A stretch of DNA of 64,000 bases. It comes from Xanthomonas vesicatoria ATCC 35937. Lineage in GTDB: Bacteria; Pseudomonadota; Gammaproteobacteria; Xanthomonadales; Xanthomonadaceae. Below the pieces are notes generated by a model. The model was not told where the DNA came from. It did no database searches and saw nothing but the letters and a program-made list of their open reading frames with translations. Within the stretch, counting starts at the first letter, position 1; every line of letters begins with the position of its first letter. Location: positions 3,038,001-3,102,000 of the forward strand of contig NZ_CP018725.1 of assembly GCF_001908725.1 (NCBI RefSeq), in the 5' to 3' direction. Made by a program: the position numbers and the translations under genes. Positions 1 to 7,455 of the stretch are shown here, in pieces.

Positions 1-1
1 G

Positions 2-1204
2 GAGCAATTCCTGTCGGTGCCGGTGGCGGTGCAGCGCAACCCACTGCACGCCGGTGGTGTGATCGATCTGGACAGCAATTACGAAGGCGCCGACGCGCGT
101 TGGGCGTGGCAGGGGCAGGCGCTGGGCCGGCCCCTGCAGTTCACCGTGGGTGCAAATGTCGATCGCCAGCGCCAGCACCGCACCGGCTACGAAAATTTCG
201 TCCGCGACACGCTGGGCGTGCAGGGCGCGCTACGCCGCAATCAGCGCGACCAGGTGGAGAACGTGGACCAGTTCGCGCAAGCGTGGTGGCAGTGGAGTGA
301 CCGCTGGTCGGCATTGCTGGGCGTGCGCCATAGCCAGGTGCGTTTCCGCTCGGAGGACCATTACATCGTGGGCCGCAATCCCGACGACAGCGGCCGGCGC
401 GAGTATTCGGCCACCACGCCGGTGGCCGGCATCGTGTTCCGCGCCACCGACGATCTGCGCTTTTATGCGTCGGCCGGGCGCGGCTTCGAAACCCCCACCT
501 TCAACGAGCTGGGCTATCGCAGCGATGGCGCGGCCGGGTTGGCGCTGGACCTGGGCGCGGCCACCAGCCGCAACTACGAGGTTGGCAGCAAGTGGCGCGC
601 GCAGAGCGGCGCGGCACTGCAGGTGGCGTTGTTTCGCGCCGACACCGACGACGAACTGGCAGTGGCCAGCAACACCAACGGCCGCAGCACTTTCCGCACT
701 ATCGGCGCCACCCGCCGCCAGGGCGCGGAGCTGAGCTGGCAGCAGCCGGTGGGCGCCACCCAGCAGCTGCAGCTGGCTTATACCTTTGTCGATGCCACCG
801 TGCGCGATGGCTACCTCACCTGTGCCAGCAGCGGGTGCGCGGTGCCCACCGCGCCAGTGGCCAGCGGGTCGCGCCTGCCGGGCGTGCCGCGTCAGCAGCT
901 GTTTGCGCGCTGGCAGTGGCAGCCGATGCAGTGGCAGTTCGCAGCCGAAACGGTGGCCTCCGACGCCACCGTGGTCAACGACCTGGCCACCGAGCGTGCG
1001 CCAGGCTACGCCCTGGTCAATCTGGAAGCCTCGCGCCGCTGGACGACGACCTACGGCGCACTGCGCACCTTTGCGCGTATCGACAACGCGCTGGACCGCC
1101 AGTACGTGGGCTCGGTGATCGTCAACGATGGCAATGGGCGCTACTACGAACCCGGTCCGGACCGCACGTATACGGTGGGGCTGCAGTGGGATTTTGGTGG
1201 GTGA
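2..1204 (+). CDS. TonB-dependent receptor, C-terminal part (5' end outside window)
   Basis: The reading frame is open to the left edge, so the first visible Met codon (17) is internal and the true start lies upstream. About 400 residues are visible. They look like the transmembrane beta-barrel of an outer-membrane TonB-dependent receptor: repeated strands with alternating aromatic residues, the block FYASAGRGFETPTFNELGY typical of these barrels, and a C-terminal strand ending in YTVGLQWDFGG. The plug and TonB box are not in the window, so the substrate cannot be assigned. A partial receptor is well supported; the ligand (siderophore, copper, sugar) is unknown. Confidence 0.85.
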   Translation, partial: EQFLSVPVAVQRNPLHAGGVIDLDSNYEGADARWAWQGQALGRPLQFTVGANVDRQRQHRTGYENFVRDTLGVQGALRRNQRDQVENVDQFAQAWWQWSDRWSALLGVRHSQVRFRSEDHYIVGRNPDDSGRREYSATTPVAGIVFRATDDLRFYASAGRGFETPTFNELGYRSDGAAGLALDLGAATSRNYEVGSKWRAQSGAALQVALFRADTDDELAVASNTNGRSTFRTIGATRRQGAELSWQQPVGATQQLQLAYTFVDATVRDGYLTCASSGCAVPTAPVASGSRLPGVPRQQLFARWQWQPMQWQFAAETVASDATVVNDLATERAPGYALVNLEASRRWTTTYGALRTFARIDNALDRQYVGSVIVNDGNGRYYEPGPDRTYTVGLQWDFGG

Positions 1205-1260
1205 GCGCGGCGCATAAACCGCTGCGCTGAAGATGCCGCTTCGCTGACGGGAAGACGTGG

Positions 1261-1560
1261 ATGATCGTGGTGGACCAAGCCGTTGCGGACTGGTTTCTGT
1301 TGCGCGATGGCAGCGACGCTTATTGGCTGGATGTGAACTGCAATTCCTCTGCCACCGGCTTTTCGATCCTGCTGCAGTTGAATGACACCGAGCTGCCGCA
1401 CGTCTTGGCAGACCGGTATGCCGGCTGCGCGCAATTGGCGGCCCAGATACAAGCCAGGCCACACGCTTATGCAGTGCGCGATCACAGCGCGCTGCATGGC
1501 TCCCGCGTGCTTGCGGCAGTGCAGGCATGGCGCGCCGCGGCAGGTGCGGCGGCGGCTTGA
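1261..1560 (+). CDS. Hypothetical protein, 99 aa
   Basis: This small frame begins 56 bases after the receptor stop, behind a purine-rich GGGAAGACG. It encodes 99 residues with no signal peptide or membrane segment. A mixed hydrophobic/acidic N-terminal half contains DWFLLRDGSDAYWLDVNC, and the C-terminus is Ala-rich. The composition looks like a real soluble protein, but I recognise no family. It may be co-transcribed with the receptor. The overlapping frames on both strands are low-complexity and look like GC shadows. Confidence 0.45.
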   Translation: MIVVDQAVADWFLLRDGSDAYWLDVNCNSSATGFSILLQLNDTELPHVLADRYAGCAQLAAQIQARPHAYAVRDHSALHGSRVLAAVQAWRAAAGAAAA

Positions 1561-1646
1561 AGTGCCGGCTCGCCAAGCGAAGAAGGCTGTCGTCTCCTTG
1601 CATGCGTGATAGCGTTGGTCACTCATTCACTGCATGGAGTGCGACG

Positions 1647-2135
1647 ATGACGGCCTGGAAGCAAGCAATGGGTGTTTTCGCGATGGCGGCGTGTCTGCTG
1701 GCCTGCAATGTGGCCAAAGCGGATCATGTGGACATGCGCATCGTGCACGACTACCCCGTCGGTGCCCCGGCCATCGCACAGATCCATGCCTGGCTCCTGC
1801 AACAGTCCAGGCAGAGCGGCCAAACCAGGCAGATGCCGCCGCCGGCCGCTGCCGATTTGGGCGCCGTGCGCGTCAGCACTGCCTTCGTCGGCAGGCCCGT
1901 GGGCACACGCATCGATGCAGCCCGCGCAGTGCCAGTACCGATGCAAGGCCAGCCACGCGATGAAGTCACCATCGATGCATGCAACGGCGGTCAGCGCTAT
2001 CGCTGGGTCTATGTGTGGCCGGAGACGCCGGCCGCTGCATGGCAGTTGCGCACCTATCAGATGAAAACCGTTGCCGACTGTGCTGCACCGCCCGATGAGG
2101 CGATGCCGCTGACATCAGCTGCAAAGAGCCCCTGA
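1647..2135 (+). CDS. Hypothetical exported protein, 162 aa
   Basis: The start ATG at 1647 is chosen over in-frame upstream codons because it puts a clean signal peptide at the N-terminus: MTAWKQAMGVFAMAACLLA, then CNVAKADH. A Sec cleavage after AKA is likely; a lipoprotein reading with the Cys of LLAC as +1 is also possible. The mature part of about 135 residues contains the pair C..GGQRYRWVYVWPETP and a late Cys, so one disulfide is possible. No family was recognised. The role is probably periplasmic or outer-membrane associated. Confidence 0.6.
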   Translation: MTAWKQAMGVFAMAACLLACNVAKADHVDMRIVHDYPVGAPAIAQIHAWLLQQSRQSGQTRQMPPPAAADLGAVRVSTAFVGRPVGTRIDAARAVPVPMQGQPRDEVTIDACNGGQRYRWVYVWPETPAAAWQLRTYQMKTVADCAAPPDEAMPLTSAAKSP

Positions 2136-2158
2136 TTCCCGGCAGTGGCTGCGATCAA

Positions 2159-2400
2159 TCATCGGGTCAGACGCCAGGGGACAGGGCTGCACCGCATCGC
2201 AGGTGGCGTGCACCCAAACCGGGCAGCGACTTCGCGATGTGATAGTGACACGCGCCCCGAGCTGCCGACATAGGTGTCTACACCCAGATCGCGTGCCCAT
2301 GTGCGCAAGGCGTCCGCATCGAAGTCCTGCAGCCACGATGCGACTGCCGAGGTGCGCCTGCCAACGTGTACTCGTCCGTCCTCTGCCAGCATTGGCATCA
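2159..2400 (-). pseudogene. Decayed remnant of a HI0933/BaiN-like flavoprotein
   Basis: The 522-base gap between the exported protein and the aldehyde dehydrogenase holds no intact gene. On the minus strand the stretch at 2249-2353 translates to a block with FDADALRTWARDLGV and TYVGSSGRV. This matches my memory of a conserved region of the TIGR03862/HI0933 family of FAD-dependent oxidoreductases, where the motif continues as GSSGRVFP.(D/E)MKAAPLLRAWL. Here the sequence after SSGRV diverges and soon ends, and nothing upstream restores the N-terminal FAD-binding domain. I read it as a relic of a deleted gene. The family match is from memory, not a search. Confidence 0.5.
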
Positions 2401-2657
2401 GACACGCAGATGCTTGCAGAGAAGGACGTCCTGCCGCGTGCTGACATTTGCCAACAGCGATCGTTTGACGCCGGCTCCAGCACAGCAAGCGCTGAGGTCC
2501 CATCACGCGTGTCATGACGCGCTGCAGCGTATTTAAAAGCCAAAAAGCCGGTCCCTGGCCGCTTTCGGATGACGCAGCGCAACAGCAGCTGCGCCAACGT
2601 TGCGCCAGCGCTGCGGCAGGTATACACGTTGCATCCATCCCTCCGCAGGAGCCCACG

Positions 2658-4187
2658 ATGAACGCGCAATCTGCAACCAAGCCACTCAACACCGACCCGC
2701 AGTCCATCTTCAAATCGCGCTACGACAACTTCATCGGCGGCAAGTGGATGGCGCCGGCAAGCGGCCAGTACTTCGACAACACTACGCCGATCAGCGGGAA
2801 GGTCTTTACTTCGATTGCGCGTTCCACTGCGCCGGACATCGAAGCCGCACTCGACGCTGCACATGCGGCAAAAGAAGCCTGGGGCAAGACCTCCACCACT
2901 GAGCGCTCCAACGTATTGCTCAAGATCGCCGACCGCATCGAGCAGAATCTTGAATTGCTGGCGTATGCCGAAACCTGGGACAACGGCAAACCGGTGCGCG
3001 AAACGCTCAATGCCGACGTGCCGCTGTGCGTGGACCACTTCCGTTATTTTGCCGGCGCGATCCGTGCACAGGAAGGTGGTATTTCCGAGATCGACAGCGA
3101 CACCATCGCCTACCATTTCCACGAACCGCTGGGCGTAGTGGGGCAGATCATTCCGTGGAATTTCCCACTGCTGATGGCGTGCTGGAAACTAGCACCGGCG
3201 CTGGCTGCCGGCAACTGCGTGGTGATGAAGCCGGCCGAGCAGACGCCTGCGTCGATTCTGGTGTTGATGGAAGTCATCGGCGATCTGCTGCCGCCCGGCG
3301 TGTTGAACGTGGTCAACGGCTTCGGCCTGGAGGCGGGCAAGCCGCTGGCCAGCAACCCGCGCATTGCCAAGATCGCCTTCACCGGCGAAACCACCACCGG
3401 CCGCTTGATCATGCAATACGCCAGCCAGAACCTGATTCCGGTGACGCTGGAGCTGGGTGGTAAGTCGCCGAACATCTTCTTTGCCGATGTCATGGCCGAA
3501 GACGATGATTTTCTGGACAAGGCGGTGGAAGGCCTTGTGCTATTCGCCTTCAATCAGGGCGAGGTGTGCACCTGCCCGTCGCGTGCGCTGATCCAGGAAT
3601 CGATCTACGACAAGTTCATGGAAAAGGCGCTCAAGCGCGTGGCCGCAATCAAGCAGGGAAATCCGCTCGATCCCAACACCATGGTCGGTGCGCAGGCGTC
3701 CAGCGAGCAGTTGGAAAAGATCTTGTCGTATATCGATATCGGCAGGCAGGAAGGTGCTGAAGTATTGATTGGTGGCGAGCGCAACATGCTCGATGGCGAG
3801 CTCGGCGAGGGCTTCTACGTCAAGCCGACGGTGTTCAAGGGCCACAACAAGATGCGCGTGTTCCAGGAAGAGATCTTCGGCCCGGTGGTGTCGGTGACCA
3901 CCTTCAAGGACGAGGCCGAGGCCTTGGCGATTGCCAACGACACGCTCTACGGACTGGGTGCCGGCGTGTGGAGCCGCGACGCATCGCGCCTGTATCGAAT
4001 GGGCCGTGCCATCCAGGCCGGGCGCGTGTGGACCAACTGCTATCACGCCTACCCGGCACACGCCGCGTTCGGTGGCTACAAGCAGTCGGGCATCGGCCGC
4101 GAAAACCACAAGATGATGCTCGACCATTACCAACAGACCAAGAATCTGCTGGTGAGCTATTCGCCGAAGGCGCTGGGATTTTTTTGA
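2658..4187 (+). CDS. NAD(P)-dependent aldehyde dehydrogenase (AldB/ExaC-like)
   Basis: Oxidises an aldehyde, probably acetaldehyde or another short aldehyde, to the acid with NAD(P)+ in the cytoplasm. The protein has 509 residues, normal for the ALDH superfamily. The N-terminal [15 protein letters not shown] is typical. Catalytic Glu is near residue 265 in [11 protein letters not shown] and the nucleophile Cys304 is in GEVCTC; the second Cys two residues later is characteristic of the AldB/ExaC acetaldehyde dehydrogenase group. The start at 2658 follows GCAGGA, while the longer frame upstream lacks family sequence. The alcohol dehydrogenase and DUF779 genes downstream suggest an alcohol-to-acid oxidation unit. 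The intergenic space of about 107 bases leaves room for a second promoter. Confidence 0.93.
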   Translation: MNAQSATKPLNTDPQSIFKSRYDNFIGGKWMAPASGQYFDNTTPISGKVFTSIARSTAPDIEAALDAAHAAKEAWGKTSTTERSNVLLKIADRIEQNLELLAYAETWDNGKPVRETLNADVPLCVDHFRYFAGAIRAQEGGISEIDSDTIAYHFHEPLGVVGQIIPWNFPLLMACWKLAPALAAGNCVVMKPAEQTPASILVLMEVIGDLLPPGVLNVVNGFGLEAGKPLASNPRIAKIAFTGETTTGRLIMQYASQNLIPVTLELGGKSPNIFFADVMAEDDDFLDKAVEGLVLFAFNQGEVCTCPSRALIQESIYDKFMEKALKRVAAIKQGNPLDPNTMVGAQASSEQLEKILSYIDIGRQEGAEVLIGGERNMLDGELGEGFYVKPTVFKGHNKMRVFQEEIFGPVVSVTTFKDEAEALAIANDTLYGLGAGVWSRDASRLYRMGRAIQAGRVWTNCYHAYPAHAAFGGYKQSGIGRENHKMMLDHYQQTKNLLVSYSPKALGFF

Positions 4188-4294
4188 CGGGCTGGCCGTG
4201 CTGCCGGGCCGCGTCGCAGTAGATTGATCTCGATCAAGGCGACGCTACCGCGCCTGGCCCATCTTGGCCCAACCAGACGCGATGCGGAGACACC

Positions 4295-5323
4295 ATGGAC
4301 GCGACGATGAAAGCCGCAGTGGTGCGCCAGTTCGGCGCACCACTGGTGATCGAGGAAGTGCCGGTGCCGCGGCCCCAGGCCGGCGATCTGCTGGTCAGGA
4401 TCCAAGCCTGCGGGGTCTGCCACACCGACCTGCACGCCGCGCAGGGAGACTGGCCGGTCAAGCCGAATCCACCGTTCATCCCCGGCCATGAGGGCGTCGG
4501 CTACGTGGTCGCGGTGGGTGCGGGCGTGCGTCATGTCAAGGAAGGCGACCGGGTCGGCATTCCCTGGCTGTACTCGGCCTGCGGGCATTGCGAGCACTGC
4601 CTGGGTGGCTGGGAAACCTTGTGCGAGGCGCAGCAGAACAGTGGTTACTCGGTCAATGGCGGCTTTGCGCAGTACGCGCTGGCTAATGCCGATTACGTCG
4701 GGCATTTGCCCGCTACCCTGGGGTTCGTCGAGGTCGCACCGATCCTGTGCGCAGGCGTCACCGTCTACAAGGGTTTGAAGATGACCGACACCAAGCCCGG
4801 CCAGTGGGTGGTGATTTCCGGCATCGGCGGGCTCGGCCATCTGGCAGTGCAGTACGCCAGGGCCATGGGCCTGAACGTGGCGGCAGTGGATGTGGACGAC
4901 GGCAAACTGGCGCTGGCCAGGCGGCTGGGCGCGGCGGTGACGGTCAACGCCCTTACCACCGACCCGGTGGCTGCCCTCAGGAAGGACATCGGCGGCGCGC
5001 ATGGCGCCCTGGTCACCGCAGTCTCGCCCAAGGCGTTCGAGCAGGCGATCGGCATGGTGCGCCGAGGCGGCACGGTGTCGCTCAACGGCCTGCCACCGGG
5101 CCAGTTCCCGCTGGACATCGTCGGCATGGTGCTCAATGGCGTGACCGTGCGCGGCTCGATCGTCGGGACCCGATTGGACCTGCAGGAGTCGCTGGCTTTC
5201 GCCGAGCAGGGCAAGGTCGCGGCGACCGTGGCCACCGACACCCTGGACAACATCAACGATGTGTTCGCGCGCATGCACGCCGGGACGATCGAGGGGCGTA
5301 TCGTGCTCGACATGGCGGCCTGA
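4295..5323 (+). CDS. adhP: Zinc-dependent alcohol dehydrogenase, AdhP type
   Basis: Medium-chain zinc alcohol dehydrogenase of 342 residues, interconverting primary alcohols and aldehydes with NAD(H). The catalytic zinc ligands are visible: Cys42 in CGVCHTDLH, His65-Glu66 in PGHEGVG and a later Cys in ILCAGVT. The structural zinc uses Cys96, Cys99, Cys102 and Cys110 in [17 protein letters not shown]. The Rossmann motif [13 protein letters not shown] follows. The protein starts [10 protein letters not shown]; a start at the second Met (4307) would give the more usual MKAAVV N-terminus. It sits between the aldehyde dehydrogenase and DUF779 on the same strand, consistent with sequential oxidation of an alcohol. 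Confidence 0.93.
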   Translation: MDATMKAAVVRQFGAPLVIEEVPVPRPQAGDLLVRIQACGVCHTDLHAAQGDWPVKPNPPFIPGHEGVGYVVAVGAGVRHVKEGDRVGIPWLYSACGHCEHCLGGWETLCEAQQNSGYSVNGGFAQYALANADYVGHLPATLGFVEVAPILCAGVTVYKGLKMTDTKPGQWVVISGIGGLGHLAVQYARAMGLNVAAVDVDDGKLALARRLGAAVTVNALTTDPVAALRKDIGGAHGALVTAVSPKAFEQAIGMVRRGGTVSLNGLPPGQFPLDIVGMVLNGVTVRGSIVGTRLDLQESLAFAEQGKVAATVATDTLDNINDVFARMHAGTIEGRIVLDMAA

Positions 5324-5344
5324 CCGTGCCGCAGGAGGCAGACG

Positions 5345-5740
5345 ATGCAGGGTGCCACCATGCAGAGAGACCCGCCGTTGCAGGTGATGGCCACGCTTGC
5401 GGCCTTGCAGTTGATCGCCACACTGCGCGCGCGCCACGGCGATCTGCTGTTCCACCAATCCGGTGGGTGCTGCGACGGCTCGTCGCCGATGTGCTTTGCG
5501 GTCGGCGACTTCATCGTCGGCGATCGCGATGTGCTGCTGGGCGAGATCGGCGGTGCGCCGTTCTACATCAGCGCGCCGCAATTCGAATACTGGAAGCATA
5601 CCCAGCTGATCATCGACGTGGTGCCGGGCCGGGGTGGCATGTTCTCACTGGAAAATGGCGAGGGCGTGCGCTTCCTGGTGCGCTCGCGGCTCTTCAGCGA
5701 TGACGAGTTCAGCCGCCTGCAGGCCGCAGGGCGGGCCTAG
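5345..5740 (+). CDS. DUF779 domain-containing protein
   Basis: A 131-residue soluble protein 21 bases after the alcohol dehydrogenase, with AGGAGGC placed ideally for the ATG at 5345. It contains the DUF779 signature: LIATLRARHGDLLFHQSGGCCDGSSPMC, followed by a beta-rich segment with WKHTQLIIDVVPGRGGMFSLE. The paired Cys and third Cys could bind metal or form a redox site. DUF779 genes commonly sit next to acetaldehyde dehydrogenases of the AldB/ExaC group, which is the arrangement here. The molecular function is not established; an accessory or maturation role for the dehydrogenase is inference from context. Confidence 0.88.
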   Translation: MQGATMQRDPPLQVMATLAALQLIATLRARHGDLLFHQSGGCCDGSSPMCFAVGDFIVGDRDVLLGEIGGAPFYISAPQFEYWKHTQLIIDVVPGRGGMFSLENGEGVRFLVRSRLFSDDEFSRLQAAGRA

Positions 5741-5771
5741 CCTCGCCAAGCCCGCCCCGTGCATGGCTGCG

Positions 5772-5945
5772 TCAGCGCTCTGTTGCCGGCGCAGTGCCGG
5801 GCGTTTTGGCAGGCGTATCGCCGTCGGCGGGGATCAAGCGGCCCGGGGCATCGCCTGCACCACGATCTTCGTAATGCTCGGCATCGCGCTTGCCGTGCTG
5901 TTCGCCCGGTTGGGCGGGCTGTTCGCGTAAAGGGTCGCGGGACAT
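5772..5945 (-). CDS. Small hydrophilic protein, 57 aa
   Basis: On the minus strand an ATG at 5945 is preceded by a strong AGGAG eight bases upstream, which favours this start over the longer frame. The product is highly hydrophilic and probably disordered: MSRDPLREQPAQPGEQHGKR followed by DAEHYEDRGAGDAPGRL, with no membrane segment or Cys. It resembles small stress or desiccation-type proteins in composition only; no family is claimed. It lies convergent with the DUF779 gene and divergent from the gene at 6098, so it has its own promoter region between 5946 and 6097. Confidence 0.55.
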   Translation of the reverse strand: MSRDPLREQPAQPGEQHGKRDAEHYEDRGAGDAPGRLIPADGDTPAKTPGTAPATER

Positions 5946-6097
5946 GGTGCCGCTCCTGTTGTCTGGATGGGCCACCAGTTCAGCGTACGCGCAGTGAAGG
6001 GCACGCAAATCGCAGGATCTATGCGGATTTCTCACGTATGGATCACGGCGCCGGCGCTACAGATGTGGGCCCTCAACGCCGCACCGTGGAGCACACC

Positions 6098-6496
6098 ATG
6101 CGTCCCCAGGACCGCCGTCCCGACCGCCGCCTGTTCAGTGCGCACGCAGATCCCGCCGCACCCAAGCGGACGCAACGCCAGCGATCCTCGCCTGATGCAG
6201 TGGGTGTGGCGCAGGACTTTCAGTGCTACAGCCAGGCCGACTATCAGCGCCGCCGACGGCGGGGTGGGCCCACCTGGCGCGATCTGTCGCCGGCCTACGC
6301 ATTCGCCCGCCTTACCCATGCTGCAGACTGGCCGCGCGGCAGTGACATGCAGTGCGAGCAGGCCCTTGCCGCGCAGTGGGACAGCATGCGCGGCGAGTCG
6401 CGCCTGGATTGGCCGCATGCGCGTACGGTTGTCGAGGACGCCTGGTTGGCACTTGACCATATTCCCCAAGCGGCCATCCATGGAGTGGCGCACTGA
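6098..6496 (+). CDS. Hypothetical protein coupled to Ku, 132 aa
   Basis: Starts at ATG 6098 behind GGAG with 7-base spacing. The stop overlaps the Ku start codon (TGATG at 6494-6498), so the two genes are translationally coupled. The 132-residue product is basic at the N-terminus (RPQDRRPDRR) and contains QRRRRRGGPTWRDLSPAYAF and a C-terminal half with WPHARTVVEDAWLALDHI. There is no signal peptide or membrane segment. I do not recognise the family. The tight coupling to Ku/LigD suggests a role in the same repair process, but that is inference. Confidence 0.7.
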   Translation: MRPQDRRPDRRLFSAHADPAAPKRTQRQRSSPDAVGVAQDFQCYSQADYQRRRRRGGPTWRDLSPAYAFARLTHAADWPRGSDMQCEQALAAQWDSMRGESRLDWPHARTVVEDAWLALDHIPQAAIHGVAH

Positions 6497-7452
6497 TGGC
6501 ACGACCGATCTGGACCGGAACGCTGTCTTTTGGCCTGCTCAATGTGCCGGTATCGCTGATGTCCGGCGAACGCAAAGTCGACCTGCACTTTCGCATGCTC
6601 GATTCGCGCGACAAGAAACCGATCCGCTTCGAGCGCGTCAACGCCGATACGGGCGACGAGGTGCCGTGGAAGGAAATCGTCAAGGCGTTCGAGTACGACA
6701 AGGGCAGCTACGTCATTGTCGAAGAGCAGGACATCCGCTCGGCTGCACCGGAAAGCCACGAGACCGTCGAGGTAGAAACCTTTGTCGATGCGGCCGACAT
6801 CGACCCGCGCTATTTCGAAAAGCCGTACATCCTGGTGCCGGGCAAGAAAGCCGAAAAAGGTTATGTCTTGCTGCGCGAAACATTGCGCGACACCGGCAAG
6901 GTGGGGATTGCCAAAGTGGTCATCCGTACCCGCGAATACCTGGCCGCGGTCATGCCGCAAGGTGATGCGCTGATCCTGCTGCTGCTGCGCTATCAGCAGG
7001 AAGTCGTGGACCCGCAGGACTTCAAGTTGCCGGCAGGTGCAGTAGGCGAGTACCGCATCACGCCCAAGGAGCAGGAGATGGCCAAGCAGTTGATCGAGTC
7101 GATGTCCGGCACCTGGCAGCCGGAGGAGTATCACGACGAATTCCGCGGCAAGCTCGAGAAGATCCTGCGCAAGCGCATCCAGGAAAAGGGCGGTACCACC
7201 CAGGTGGATGTCGAGCCCGCCCAGCATGAAGACGCCACCACCAACGTGGTGGATTTCATGTCATTGCTGCAGAAAAGCCTGCAGGCCAATACGCGCACAC
7301 CGGCGAAGAAGACCAGCAACGCGGGCGCGGATGCAGCGCCGGCCAAGAAGGCCGCGACCAAGAAGGTTGCCAAGAAAGCGACCAAGAAGACGGCAAGCAA
7401 GGCGACCAAGAAAACCGCTGCAAAGGCCGCACCACGCCGCAAGGCAGGCTAG
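6496..7452 (+). CDS. ku: Ku protein of bacterial non-homologous end joining
   Basis: Binds double-strand DNA ends as a ring-shaped homodimer and recruits LigD. The N-terminus MARPIWTGTLSFGLLNVPV is the classic start of bacterial Ku. The core of about 255 residues includes PIRFERVNADTGDEVPWKEIVK and the YILVPGKKAEKGYVLLRETL block. The C-terminal 55-60 residues form a Lys/Ala/Thr-rich histone H1-like tail with repeats of KKATKK type, which in other bacteria adds non-specific DNA binding. At 318 residues it is of normal length including the tail. It is followed after 3 bases by ligD, the standard two-gene NHEJ operon. Confidence 0.95.
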   Translation: MARPIWTGTLSFGLLNVPVSLMSGERKVDLHFRMLDSRDKKPIRFERVNADTGDEVPWKEIVKAFEYDKGSYVIVEEQDIRSAAPESHETVEVETFVDAADIDPRYFEKPYILVPGKKAEKGYVLLRETLRDTGKVGIAKVVIRTREYLAAVMPQGDALILLLLRYQQEVVDPQDFKLPAGAVGEYRITPKEQEMAKQLIESMSGTWQPEEYHDEFRGKLEKILRKRIQEKGGTTQVDVEPAQHEDATTNVVDFMSLLQKSLQANTRTPAKKTSNAGADAAPAKKAATKKVAKKATKKTASKATKKTAAKAAPRRKAG

Positions 7453-7455
7453 CCG

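Noticed and set aside
230..1603. 457-residue minus-strand frame over the receptor end
   Set aside because: Arg/His/Ala-rich, crosses two plus-strand genes and shows no domain.
4157..5599. 480-residue minus-strand frame over adhP and DUF779
   Set aside because: The plus-strand genes have catalytic motifs; this is a shadow.
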